This document shows, in pieces, positions 45,720-57,583 of a stretch of DNA of 64,000 bases; position 1 is the stretch's first letter; each line of letters opens with the position of its first letter. The translations under genes were made by a program, and so were the position numbers. The DNA lies in the NCBI GenBank assembly GCA_954871525.1, contig OX940868.1:23989056-24053055 (forward strand), written 5' to 3'. The notes beneath the pieces were generated by a model that ran no database searches, had not been told where the DNA came from, and was given only the letters and a program-made list of their open reading frames with translations. Source of the DNA: Parietaria judaica (Eukaryota; Streptophyta; Magnoliopsida; Rosales; Urticaceae).

Positions 45720-47386
45720 GGGCTATTTGCGGCAGAAGTGGCTAACTTGTAGCCATTTAGGTAGTTAAATAGTCAATGCGAAAAAACTGTGGCAATAGTA
45801 GCTATTGTGTCTTAAGTATATTTGATTATAAAATTCGTCCAATTAATTTGAGCATTGTTAGTCAACATATTACATGGCACGTTGACCACCACGTGAACAC
45901 CCACGTGGCATGCCACGTAATATTTAAAAAAATAATATTTTTTTAGTTTTAATTTCTCTCTCTCTCTGCAAAACAATTAAACCCATAAATAAATGAATTA
46001 AAAATACATGGATTAAACTCAGATTGTTCAAGTTAGAACATTGAAGGCTTGAAACTTCTAAAATCATGGCAAACTTCAATCCAATCAAACATATCCTGTT
46101 ATCAAATCTTGACATTTGAAACCTCACAACTCCACCAAATTCGCCATCAATTGTTTTAGTTTTTTTATTTTATTTTAAATCCTCTTCAAAGCTCACAATT
46201 ATTACAAAGCATCGAATCTATCATCGAAAGCCAAAATCAAAGAGACAAGAATGCCATTGTTCAGATTGTTCGGTGAGGGGTCCAGAATCGTCAAACGAAA
46301 CGATACAAAATAGAGAGGGAAGCATAAAGCTCGCCATGGAAGCCGAAGCTCTGCACAGAAGCAGAAACCCCCGAACATTAAACAACACCAATATTCCTAT
46401 AAAGACCCAGAAGATTCAAGAACACCAATATTCCCGACGAAATATCTCAACTTTCAACAAACCTAAACAGTTTGCTTTTAAAAAATCAATTTTCGAGCTC
46501 CAAGAAAAACAAAAAAGAAAACGCAACGGAGTTGCATACTTGCATTGTCTTTACCAGTGGATCTCCATGGAGGCGCAGATCCTCCGCGCGATTCTCGCTC
46601 CGCCCTCGACTCCAGTCGAAGCGAGTGGGTAGGTTGACTTTGGAAATGGCGAGTTTTGCTCGGGGACCACATGCTTTCTTCCTCATTGGCTTCAATTTCT
46701 AACGACAAAGCTTCATTCGATTCGAACACCAACTTTCTTCTCTAAATAAAGAAAAACCCCTAAAAAGAGAGCCACAATCACCATGGCACATCAGTAACTC
46801 AGTCGCGCTACAATCGAAACCATTTCGACGCCACTGACCGTCAAGTTCGAGATCCCACCGTCGCTGCTCCTCGCTCGCAGCGTCGCCTCCACGGTGAACC
46901 CAACGTCGCGAAGTGATATCGGTCTTGCTCTTTCTCGCCTTCCTTTGCCACTAGGTGCTTTCAGCGCTACTCCGCCGTACACCAAGTCTCTTTTGTCGAA
47001 GCCCTAGCGTTGCCTAGGAAGATTCTCCTCGCCTAGCCTTATCCCGTCAATTTTCCTCGCCCACTCTAATCCTGTGGGATTGAAGTTCGTCCTCTCTCAG
47101 AGAGAGGAGACGGGAGACGGACCCAGAAAATATAGAAAAATAAAATATAATGAAAAATCCCAAGAAAGAAAATCTAAAAATCTAAAATATTAAAATATTG
47201 CGTGGCATGCCACGTGGTGGTCAACGTGCCATGTAATATGTTGACTAACAATGCTCAAATTAATTGGACGAATTTTATAATCAAATATACTTAAGACACA
47301 ATAGCTACTATTGCCACAGTTTTTTCGCATTGGCTATTTAACTACCTAAATGGCTACAAGTTAGCCACTTTTGCCGCAAATAGCCC
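45720..47386. mobile_element. MULE with ~200-bp terminal repeats and GC-rich interior
   Basis: A 1,667-bp element. The left arm (45720-45925) starts gggctatttgcggcagaagt. The right arm (47190-47386) is its near-exact complement, ending acttttgccgcaaatagccc. Both arms contain the gtggcatgccacgt palindrome. The 1.2-kb interior has patches (46260-46700 and 46790-47060) clearly GC-richer than the arms, with short ORFs on both strands and no transposase. This fits a non-autonomous Mutator-like element that may carry captured host sequence (Pack-MULE-like). The flanks ttaaataat and ttgaaaatt match at only 6 of 9. Confidence 0.8.
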
Positions 47387-48991
47387 TTGAAAATTTATAT
47401 CAAATACGTGCAATCGATATTTACCAGTTCCGATGTTACCAAGCTTTGACGACTTTTGCCACCGAGTATTTTTCTGATAATTTTTGGCCTCGTGCTCGAT
47501 GAATGGCTCAAGATCACAACTCGAGTACGTAAACGTCTTGTCCACCACAATGCTTTGGAAATCATGTCTACTTTAATGTTATCAAATATTTTCTTTATTT
47601 ATATTTATATATATATAAAGAGTACTCTTTTATATAGAAAATAAAACTAAAGGGTATGTAAAAATAAATTTAAAATCTTTCAGGAAGGGGTAATTTTAGG
47701 TTTCTTAAATTAAATTTTGATAAAGGGTATATACAAAAACTTAAAATATATTTTGAGGGTATAATTTTTAGTGTTCTTGAAACTTTAAGGTATATTTTTG
47801 TCAAAATGAAAAATTAAGACTATATAAAAAATATTTTATTTAATTGATAGCTCTCTAGTTCTCTCTCTTTAAAGTTTAACATGATAATAAATGTTATTGG
47901 TTTTTTTAATCTAAAATTATTCTCTCAAAAGAATTTGGATATAATTAATGAAAACGATTTACATTAATGGATTCAATAATTTGAAATTTTGAACTTCATG
48001 AGGCACACCTTTGACTTTTAAATTAAATTTTAATTATCTTGCAATAATTATCTTTTTTTTTTATTCGTTCAATATACTATGATCACTACACGTATTCAAA
48101 ATTGTCATGACACACATAAGAAAATTATAGAAGCATCTAATTCTGCTTTGAGACAAGTTTTTGAAAATCGTTGATTACAATTTCTTTTTGGTTTGGATTA
48201 ATCTATTCTCTTATGAAATCATGATTATTTTAGAGGGGTTTTTTAATTGTTATGTGATTTTTTCGTTTGTGTTGAGTGATTTCTTTGTGCTTGTGTATAT
48301 GATTTCTTTTGATTTTTAATACACTCACCTTAACCAAAAAAGTTTTCGAAAAACACCCGAGTCATATGATTTTGCTGATTTTTTAACTGCTCAATTTTGA
48401 CTTTTTGAAGATGACCAAATTGAAAATATGTAATTATATATAATCAATAATTAATGAACCTGATTTATTCAAATTTAATTATAGAGAGAGAAAAAAAGGA
48501 ATTCAAAATTTATGTTGGATTTATTGTATTAATTTAAATTTAAAGCTAGATTTTAATTACTTAATTAAATAATAATAATTAAAAAGATCTGTTATCATGT
48601 ATATCTGCATACGATTCGATGGTTAGTAATCTGGAAATCGATTTTTATGGCATAAATACCTTATTTGATCAAACTTGATAATTAAGTTTGGTAGTTAAGA
48701 ATATCTCTCAAAAAGATCATACCTTTTGAGTGAAAGTCTCTAATTCAGTTGGAATTGAAACCTATATAAATAAAAAGCTCTTGATATCTTGCACAATTTT
48801 CCCTTTAAAATTTAACTTCACCTAATTCTAATCTGATGTAGATAAAAATAGGAAGATCACGAAGAACACGTCTTTGCGAGATAACACTCGACTTTCTAAA
48901 AAAAAAGCTTAATTTTTCATTTCATATTCAACTGATCTCCCTCACATTTGATAGCAGACGTATATAACATTCAAAAGAAACTAACATTTAA
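47387..48991. other. Intergenic AT-rich region
   Basis: No gene recognised. Long A/T runs and (TA)n near 47600. Confidence 0.55.
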
Positions 48992-49260
48992 ACCTGTAAA
49001 TATAGAACAGAACCCGGATCCGGGTTCTATTTTTGACATATCCGGAAAAATCCGGAACCGAATTTTCTGGTTCCGGATTTTTTCCGGAAACCAGAATCCG
49101 GTTCCGGATTTGTTCTGTTTTTTTTTAAATAAATTATAAAGCATAAATAAACCGGGCTGAAAAAAAAACAAAACCTTGAACAAAACTTTCAAAAAACTGT
49201 ACCCTTGAAGGCTTGAACAAATACTGCATGCACGTCCAAACTTTGAAAAATAATGCAAAC

Positions 49261-50318
49261 TTTGAAAAGGGTTATTTAAATCGACAAGATTACCACCGGT
49301 GTTTTCAGCATTTTGTCGTGGTGGGACTTGAGGAACACCGCCGTAATCGTAAGGCGGAAGATTTGTTGTAGCGTTGTTTTGGACGTTGATGAAGAAATCG
49401 TAAAATGATTGTTGATTCGCCGCAGGGCCGGCCCAATCATTTCGGGGGCCTTGGGCGAAAATTTTAAATGAGGCCTTATTTTATTTTAATATTTATATAT
49501 TTAATAATAATTAGTGACGAGAACATAAATTAATTACCGCAAAAAATATATATAATACTTTTCTTAAAAATATGTGTATTAAATTAAATATGCAAAAAAA
49601 ATGTTGACGTTGTAATTTTTTTTTTTTACCTTTAATTCATTGTATTGACAATTAACCAATAATATTAGTATATATATTTACGATAATATTATTCAGGAAA
49701 GAGAAATAATAATATAAAAAATAGCATGAATTATTGATCACTTAGTATGGTGCTACTACATTGATTTAACAACAAAGAATTGAGACAATAATGAAGAAAA
49801 AATGATGGAAAAAGAAAGAAAAAAAAGATTAGTGGGCCATAGTACGACTAATCAATCACTAATATATGTTTTTTATTTTTATCTTTTTCCTCTTAGAGTG
49901 GGGACTCTTATTTGTATAAAGGCCTCAAATCCTGACAATTAAGTGTTTTTTTATTGTTTACGATATGTTAAAACCAAGTGGACTTCTTCGTATAGTTACT
50001 CAAGCAAATTGGGGCTTCGACTTCTTTATATAGTCACTCAAGCAAATTGCGCCTTCGTTATTTACAATTTGAGGCCTTTATGTTATAGTTCAAATAGTTA
50101 AATAACTCTTTCATGAGTAGGAGGCCTTGGGCCATTGCCCAAGTCGCCCAGCCCTTGGGCCGGGCCTGATTTGCCGGTTGACTACTCGTCGCCCCGGCAA
50201 AGCCTCGCCCTTGGTGGCCAGCAAAACCACCCGTTGTCGGTATGTTACTTGAAGAAGGAAGGGGCCCTTCGGGCCGAGCCGGAGCTGAACCAAAAAGATT
50301 AAAATAGGGATCCGACAT
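49261..50318 (-). pseudogene. Unknown ORF interrupted by a hAT insertion
   Basis: On the minus strand an ORF starts at 50318 (MSDPYFNLFGSAPARPEG) and is Gly/Ser/Pro-rich up to TSSQPANQ. There the hAT element 49423-50168 interrupts it. Beyond the element the same frame resumes (QQSFYDFFINVQNN, PPYDYGGVPQVPPRQ, then LVDLNNPF) after removal of one target-site copy. The reading frame is therefore continuous without the insertion. I do not recognise the protein. It may be an accessory ORF of the host transposon. Confidence 0.5.
49423..50168. mobile_element. Non-autonomous hAT element, copy 4 (nested)
   Basis: A 746-bp element with ends CAGGGCCGGCCCAATC and, inverted, CAGGCCCGGCCCAAGGG. The target duplication is attcgccg / atttgccg (7 of 8; 49415-49422 and 50169-50176). 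The interior is AT-rich without a transposase gene. Confidence 0.82.
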
Positions 50319-50994
50319 TGTTTATAGTATAGATTGAACAAGGAGAGAATTTGATGGAGATTAAAAGAATGAGAGTTGTGGAGTTGTGTGTGGAGTTGTA
50401 ACTTGTGTGCGGAGTGAAGATAATTTATAGAGCAAGGATAACTTTGCATGCGCCAAGTTTAAATTTTCAAACGTTCCTCTGCCACCACTGCCATGCATTC
50501 CAACGTTCCCCTACTCCAAAGTCCAACCCACCCAACGTTCCCCTGCCATGCCATGCATTCCTCATTTCAGTTTTTTGTATGTGCCATGCACACAGAGCCA
50601 ACGTTCACTACATTTGTATTTTTATTTTTTTAAAAAAATATATAAATAACAGAATTACAGCCGTTGGATGACACGATCCAACGGCTCAAACCACGCAGAA
50701 AACCGGATCCGATTTGTTTTGATAATCCGGATCCGGATTTTCTGGTCCCGGATTTTTTTTAAAAAAAATCCGGAAATCTGGTTTACCACATACTGTATTT
50801 ACAGGATTACTAACACTAAATAGTATTCCTAAATAAGTGCAACTAATTACAATAGGTCAAATATAACAATAAATGCCAAAATAAGGAAATAATTAAAACT
50901 AATGGCATACATAAATCAAAAGATATTATAATACATTATATAATGCCATAATTGTAACATTATTCTCGTTCTGTAATCCAATTTCTTCGCACTC

Positions 50995-51003
50995 TATAAA
51001 TAG
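50995..51003 (+). promoter_or_regulatory. Probable TATA box of the AGO gene
   Basis: TATAAATAG is followed about 100 bases later by a good donor (GCAGTAG|GTACGC at 51102). An acceptor lies just before the ATG (GAGTTGCAG| at 51382). This suggests a 5' UTR exon and a 280-bp leader intron. A second TATATAAA at 51346 would leave almost no leader. Confidence 0.45.
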
Positions 51004-51389
51004 AAGGCTCAATTCTATCATCAAAGTCCACGCATTCCCTTTAGAATATCCCGGAAGACCCTGAAAACTTTATCCCGAGACAGACGAGCCCCGACGCAGT
51101 AGGTACGCATCTATTAATTTTAGCAAGATAATTACGATGGAAATAAATATTTAGACATTTAATATTTTTAAATTTAGAAAGTAAATAATATTTTGAAACC
51201 CCTGTCGATTAGGTTTCTTCGTTGTTTCCCAAAGGCATGTCTTCTCGAAAACATCGAACTTTTTAGAACAACTTTCACTCGAATAACTTGTTCATAAAGC
51301 AAAGGATCCTGTAGATAGATATATATATATATATATAGGGCCCATATATAAATATCAGTCTTCGAAACAGAGCGAGTTGCAGATTTTCC

Positions 51390-54300
51390 ATGGAGAGAGG
51401 AAGAGGACGCGGCGGAGGAAGGAGAGGAGGCCGCGGGAGAGGCGGCGATTGGACTCCGGTGGGGCATTCCAGGCCCTCCAGGACCAATAACGAGGAGGTC
51501 GTCCCCGGAGAAGGATCCGGTAATCGGAGCGGAGGCGAGTGGAATCGGGATCTGGCGGAGGAGCCCAGGGGTCCCCGGCGGGGTAATGGAGGTCGGGGCT
51601 GGTCGGAGGCCGAGGCCGTGGAGGGGATCGCGGCGGGTGTGAGGTCAATCAGGGGTTTGGGCCGCAGCGGCGGCGGACAGCGGGATCAGCCGGTGCAGCA
51701 GTGGAGGAGCAATGGCGGTGGCGGCCGGGGCAACGGTGAACGCAGGCCTGCGGGCGAGAGCGTCGCCGGTGAAGGGTCGAGGAGAGATTCCGGTGATCGG
51801 GATCAGAGCTCGGTTTGGATGCAACGCGGCAGCAGCGACGAAGGCGCTCAAGGCCGGCCCGTGGTCAATGTCCCGGCGGGGAAAGTCGCCACCGGTGAAG
51901 GATCGGGAAAATATTCTCCCTCGCAGCGTCGTCCGAGCGAGGCCATTAAACCTGGTAAGCTTCGATAATTTGGTCTTGTGATCATCTTCTTGGCTTGAAA
52001 TTGTGTTTGATGATACACTGTTATGAACACTATACTCGAGAAGTAGGCGATGCTTTCTAAGTTTGATTTTCTCGTTATCTGGTTCGAATTTACGCAGATA
52101 CTCATGTTTCTGGAATGAAAGTTTCAAAAGCTGTGAATCAGTTGGCCCCGGTACAGCGTCCGGACAAGTGCGGCACGAACGCCGTCCGAAGGGTTAGACT
52201 TCGCGTGAATCACTTTCTGGTCCGCTACAATGCAAACACCGTGATAATGCACTACGACGTCGATGTCAAACCAGAGGTGCCTCCGAAGAATGGTCGGGCC
52301 GTCAGAATCCCGAAGCCGGATCTTTCCATGATCAGGGACAAGTTATTCTCTGATAAACCCGCTGAATTTCCCATGTCGAAAACTGCATATGATGGCGAGA
52401 AGAACATCTTCAGTGCGGAGCGATTGCCGACAGGAAAGTTCAGAGTGGAGATCTCGAAAGGAGAAGACATGAGATCCCGATTTTACACCGTCGGTATAAG
52501 TTTGGTAAATGAGCTCAAGCTAGGTAAGCTGAGCGATTACTTGAGTGGATGCCTGACTACAATGCCTAGTGAAATATTACACGGGATGAATGTGGTAATG
52601 AATGAGAATCCAACCAGGGAAATGATCTCTGTTGGACGGAGCTTTTATCCCAAAGTACCTGACCCAAATGACGACCTAGGGTACGGGATTTTCGCCTACA
52701 AAGGGTTTCTGCACAGTCTGAAGCTTACTTCCCAGGGATTAAGCCTGTGTCTGGACTCCTCTGTTTTGGCATTTCGTAAGCGAATGCCGGTCATAGAGTT
52801 CCTCAGTGAACACATCGACGGGTTCAATCTGAAGGAGTTCGACAGATATAGAAGAGACGTTGAGGCGGCACTGAGGGGACTGAAAGTGTACGTCAACCAC
52901 CGACGGACCAGCCAAAAATTCATCGTCAGGGGGTTGACTGACAAGACTGCCCGTAATTCTGCCTTTCAAATGGAAGATCCTGACGGTAAAGATCCACCGA
53001 AAACGGTTCTTCTTGTGGACTATTTCAAAGAGAAATACAACAGAGCGATTCGCCACGTCGACATTCCGTGTTTGGATTTGGGGAAGCAGAACAAACGGAA
53101 CGATGTGCCGATGGAATTTTGTGAACTAGTCGAGGGACAAAGGTATAACAAGGAGCTGTTGGACAGAAATGCTGCGCAGACTTTGAAGGTGCTGTCTTTG
53201 CCTCAACCACGCGTGAGAGAGAACACGATAAGTAACATGGTGAAATCGGGCGTCGGACCTTGCGGGTATGTAATCCAAATCCTTAGTTTGTTCTGTCTCC
53301 GTTTTGTTTTAATTTATGCACGTATTTATAAGGTATTTTCATCTTTAAAAATCTTTAATCCCGTATTCAGTGACATGCTTTTGTTTACAAAGGACAAGTA
53401 TTTGCGCTCCCTGGTCTAATTTGTTCCTCGTTCATTTGTATTATTGCCAGTGGGGGAATCGCTAGAAATTTCGGAATCGACGTAAACATGAATATGACCA
53501 CTGTGGAAGGCCGCGTCATCGGGCCGCCGGAGTTGAAACTGGGCGGTCAAAATGGAAAGCTGATCACGGTTACCGTGGACAGAGACAAATGCCACTGGAA
53601 CCTTGTCGGGAAGTCGGTGGTCTTAGGGAAACCCATCGACAAGTGGGCCGTCCTCGACTTCCGCCAGAATGAACGTGGCTTTAACAACTTTGATTTGGAT
53701 CCAAATGCTTTCATTCCAAAGCTCATTGCACGGTGCGGAAAATTGGGAATCAGAATGACGGAGCCTCTCTTTTACGAACGCACTTCAATGCGCAAATTCT
53801 CTTCCGTTGAAACCCTCCATCAGCTTCTCGAAGGTATCTCTCAGCGAGCTTATGAAATTTGCGGTGATCGCTTGCAACTTCTGGTTTGCTCAATGAACAG
53901 GAGGGATCCTGGTTACAAGTATCTCAAGTGGATCTGCGAGACCAAGATTGGGATAGTGACACAGTGTTGCTTGTCGAACCTAGCGTCGAAAGCGAATGAC
54001 CAGTACTTGGCTAATCTCGCTCTGAAGATCAACGCCAAGCTGGGAGGTAGCAATGTGGAGCTTACCCGCCAGCCCGTCGCTGCTCTGGGCTCGGGCCATG
54101 TGATGTTCGTCGGAGCTGACGTGAACCACCCGACCGGTGCTTGGAATCCAGCAAGCCCTTCCATAGCAGCCGTGGTTGCCACCGTGAACTGGCCCGCATC
54201 AAACCGCTACGCTGCGCGGGTGCGAGCCCAGCATCGCCGGTGCGAGACAATCCTCGATTTCGGCGACATGTGCTTGGAGCTCGTCGAATCATACTCTCGT

Positions 54301-54915
54301 CAGAACAAGGTGAGGCCGGAGAAGATTATCATCTTCCGAGACGGAGTGAGCGAGGGCCAATTTGAGATGGTCCTCAACGAAGAGTTGCTTGACATGAGGA
54401 GGGCATTTGCCGCTGTAAACTACTCTCCTACCATCACTCTCGTTGTCGCCCAGAAACGTCACCAAACCCGTCTCTTCCCGCAGAGCAAGGACGACGGGTG
54501 CTCCACAGGGAATGTCCCACCTGGCACAGTGGTGGACACAAGAGTGGTCCACCCGTTTGAGTTTGATTTCTACCTCTGCAGCCACTACGGCAGCCTTGGC
54601 ACGAGCAAGCCAACGCACTACCATGTTCTCTACGATGACCATTCCTTCACTTCCGATCAGATGCAGAAGCTCGTGTACGACATGTGCTTCACAATGGCTC
54701 GGTGCACGAAGCCCGTGTCGCTGGTCTCGCCGGTGTACTACGCCGATTTGGTTGCTTATAGGGGGCGGCTCTACCACGAGGCCTTGACTGAGTGCCACTC
54801 GGGCGGGTCATCGTCGTCGTCAACGCAGGGATCATCGTCGTCATCGGTGGCTTTGTTTGACGAGCGATTTTCGAAGCTTCACGCGGACTTGGAGAACGAG
54901 ATGTTCTTCGTCTGA
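51390..54915 (+). CDS. AGO2: Argonaute protein, AGO2/3/7 clade (AGO2-like)
   Basis: Small-RNA-guided RNA slicer. The AGO2 group acts in antiviral defence and small-RNA silencing in known plants. Exons are 51390-51954, 52098-53265 and 53451-54915, with clean GT-AG phases and a 1,065-aa product. The three-exon structure is typical of AGO2/3/7, whereas AGO1-type genes have about twenty. Residues 1-190 are Gly/Arg-rich ([19 protein letters not shown]). They are followed by ArgoN, then PAZ at about 420-540 (PCLDLGK, then VPMEFCELVEGQRY), then MID and PIWI. The PIWI catalytic set reads Asp801 (GADVNHP), Glu843 (CETILDF), Asp875 (FRDGVSEGQF) and Asp1010 (YYADLVAYRG). The fourth residue is Asp, as in AGO2/3, where AGO1 has His. 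The C-terminus ENEMFFV is canonical. AATAAA at 55099 follows the stop. Confidence 0.93.
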
Positions 54916-55928
54916 GATGGTTCGTCGTTGGTGCACAGGGATTTCGTGCCTTTCCCCAGTGAAGGCAGCCGAGTTTGGGCGTGAATCTAATGAGGTTTTT
55001 GTGTCAATTAAGTCCCGGGTTTCCGGGTTTCTCTCACTTTGCTATGCTTTTGTGTTGTTTGGGTGGTTTGAAACTTTTAAGTATTTTTAAATTAATTCAA
55101 TAAATCTATGTTTTTATTTAATTGCCCATCCATTTAATTTCGTAGAGGTTGGCTCTATTATATCCTATCGTTTTCTCGCAGCATTTCATGTTACGGTGAC
55201 TGTTGATATTCATGCATGAATTAAGTGAAAGTAAGAGCTTTCAAACATGATAAAAATATTCTTAATTTACCTTTTCAATCGAAAATGATCTTGAAGAAAT
55301 CGGTTATTTTTGTTTAACATAGTCAAAAATTTCGGCCGTATATTAGTTAAAGATAATTGAAAATTTTAATTGTTTCCAACGGATATAACCGAATTTCGAC
55401 TATATTGAGTTCAAGTAAAAACAGATTTTAAAATTAATTTTACATATTGGCGGAGGTGACGAGCAACACTGCCCTTCGACGTGGTTGCCTTCCATGACTC
55501 TGAGAAATTCAGCAAATAACAACCCCATTTTAAAATGAAAGATATATGTTAGAATTTTCAAAGTTATTTTAAGTAAAATTGTTAGAAATAACAGCTCAAA
55601 CCGAACTCTTAAATTAAGATCAAGTGTATGCCTTAAGAATTGAATCAATGTGTAGCCACACTCACCTTGAACTGTTATATAAAATTCATTACATTTAGAC
55701 GACAGGAAATATGAACAACCAAGCCAAGTATAGTAAACACACTCAGTTAGTTATTTTTCAACTAATTAATCAAATTTAATAAATTTCGGCCATAAGAAGT
55801 ATTAACAACCGAGGCGAAATTAGTAAACACACTCATTTATTCAATTTGAACTAATTAATCATATTGCCAACCTTGAATTATGAACAAAATTCAGTTCAAC
55901 TCTCTCAAATTAGCCTTCCTTAAAACCC
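54916..55928. other. Intergenic between AGO and the second RALF-like gene
   Basis: Holds the AGO 3' UTR (AATAAA at 55099) and the promoter of the next gene. Two similar segments (about 55690-55760 and 55795-55865) share aacaccctcaYt-like and aactaattaatcaaatt text, a weak local duplication. No gene. Confidence 0.5.
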
Positions 55929-55936
55929 TATAAATA
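55929..55936 (+). promoter_or_regulatory. TATA box of the second RALF-like gene
   Basis: TATAAATA lies 79-86 bases upstream of the ATG at 56015, a good plant core-promoter spacing. Confidence 0.65.
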
Positions 55937-56014
55937 TGTCACAATACAAGTCAATCCACAAAACAAAACAGAAGATCGGTTGTTTAACAATTAAACAAAA
56001 TTAAGGGTTTGAAA

Positions 56015-56221
56015 ATGAAGCTGTGGCTCGTGGGGTTGGCTCTGATCGGCATGGTGGTGCTGAGCTCCGTGCCAACGGAGGCGGCGCCCATCGCTTACGA
56101 CCCTTGCAAGCAGCCCAACGGGCCCCACCGAGGCTGCACCTACAAGAATCCGGGAGTCCGACGTGAACCTGTCAACAAGTACACCCGTGGATGCCTCGAG
56201 AAAGACCGGTGCCGGGGCTAG
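56015..56221 (+). CDS. RALF-like secreted peptide, four cysteines
   Basis: A 68-aa intronless precursor. It has a signal peptide (MKLWLVGLALIGMVVLSSV), then a mature region of about 45 residues. The mature region begins APIAYDPCKQPNGPHRGC and ends NKYTRGCLEKDRCRG. The four cysteines (31, 41, 60, 66) have RALF spacing. The N-terminal IAYDP replaces the YISY-type motif, as in the short RALF-like subgroup that lacks a long propeptide. It is expected to act as an apoplastic ligand of CrRLK1L receptor kinases and LLG co-receptors. The in-frame TTG at 56009 is not a start. It is similar in signal peptide and C-terminus to the RALF-like gene at 43190, 12.8 kb away. Confidence 0.85.
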   Translation: MKLWLVGLALIGMVVLSSVPTEAAPIAYDPCKQPNGPHRGCTYKNPGVRREPVNKYTRGCLEKDRCRG

Positions 56222-57583
56222 GCCGCGGTCGCGTTTGCCGTGCTAGAAAATTTACCATGAAATGTGGTGTTTGTTGGCATTGGCCGATGTGATCTTGTTG
56301 TGGTTGCACTTGTTTCCTCGTTTCATAAATTCTCAATATATACAGTGATTGTGATTGTGGTTTTTTTATTTTTATTTTAATGATGTTGGATTTATTGAAT
56401 ATGCAAAACAGACATGCGATGCGAGGCATCACAATTTTTTACAAGATGGGGAAAATTAAAATGAAATGATTTTGCCAATTTAGTAACGAATTGAAGTGCA
56501 CTTTTACGTGCTATTTTATCACTCTACAAGATTTATACGTGCACTAATTATTACGTTGAAAATTAATATTTAATAAATTAATAATTTCGATAAAATAATA
56601 TTTTTGTGTAGTCTCAACTTTAATTATCTTTGAACTCTAACTATATTAATTTAGAGGTTTTAGTGTATTATTGATATATGTAGGTACGTTTATTTGTAGA
56701 ACTTTACACAGAGATTTTAAGAGAATTATTGGGTAAATTCAAACGATATATAATAAATTAAATGATCAAGGATCATATGGTTATGGCATTAAATATAGTC
56801 ACGAGTATGAGTACGAGCAATGATAATAGTGATGATACTAATAATTACATACAAATATGGAGCCAGAAAAGGAATGAAAAGTGGCAATAGTACATAGTAT
56901 TTTATTTTATTTGCAACTGTAATATTAGCAGGTTTGGGACCATGAATTTAGGTCCAAAAATACACCACATGATATCACAATGTCAGTGTGGCCTTGTCAG
57001 TTGTTTGTTTCCTTTCGATGATATCTTATTTCATTTTCATATTTAATTTATTAGGACATTGAAAGCAATGTGACATTTAATCCAAAAGAAGCAAACAAAA
57101 TCTCGAAATGGATAATTGTTCTTTCTGTTACTTGCTTCTCTTCTCCACCAAAACTTCACATAATAATAGCAGATTTTATTTTACTTTATTTTCTTATAGT
57201 TATTTTCATTGTTAGTAATTAGTAGAATTAGTATATATATACTTTTAATCACTAAAAAGAACTCTTGGTGTTTTTTTTTTTAAACAAAGTGAGCGTTTTT
57301 TTATTTTAAATATCTAGCTCAAACCGCTTGACATAAATAATGTATATACCAAATTTTATATCTAAAATGTCGATTACAAATATCCGTAATTGGAATTCAA
57401 ATTAAGATTACGAAGGCTCAAATTTGCTTATATTGAAATTCATCCTAACTAATTTGTATTCATAATGAGAAAGTTGAAATAAATCTATAGACAATTAAAT
57501 ACAGAGACTATACAAAAAGCCTTGGAATGGACAAAAATGAACACACTAATCTAAATTGATGGATTAATAATTAGCAGCCTTAA
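56222..57583. other. Intergenic between the RALF-like and LIN-like genes
   Basis: Convergent 3' flanks of the two genes. AT-rich with no gene or defined repeat. Confidence 0.5.

Larger units (their letters stand above)
48992..50813. mobile_element. DNA element with cctgtaaata termini, containing a nested hAT
   Basis: The left end reads cctgtaaatatagaacag, then ccggatccgg-type repeats. The right end, inverted, reads cctgtaaatacagtatg, followed by the same type of repeats. Between them lie a disrupted ORF and a hAT insertion. No exact target duplication was found, so the superfamily is open. The short relative at 32711-33196 shares these ends. Confidence 0.5.

Noticed and set aside
46273..46985. 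Short ORFs on both strands inside the MULE
   Set aside because: They lack recognisable domains and some lack an ATG. They are treated as possible captured fragments, not genes.
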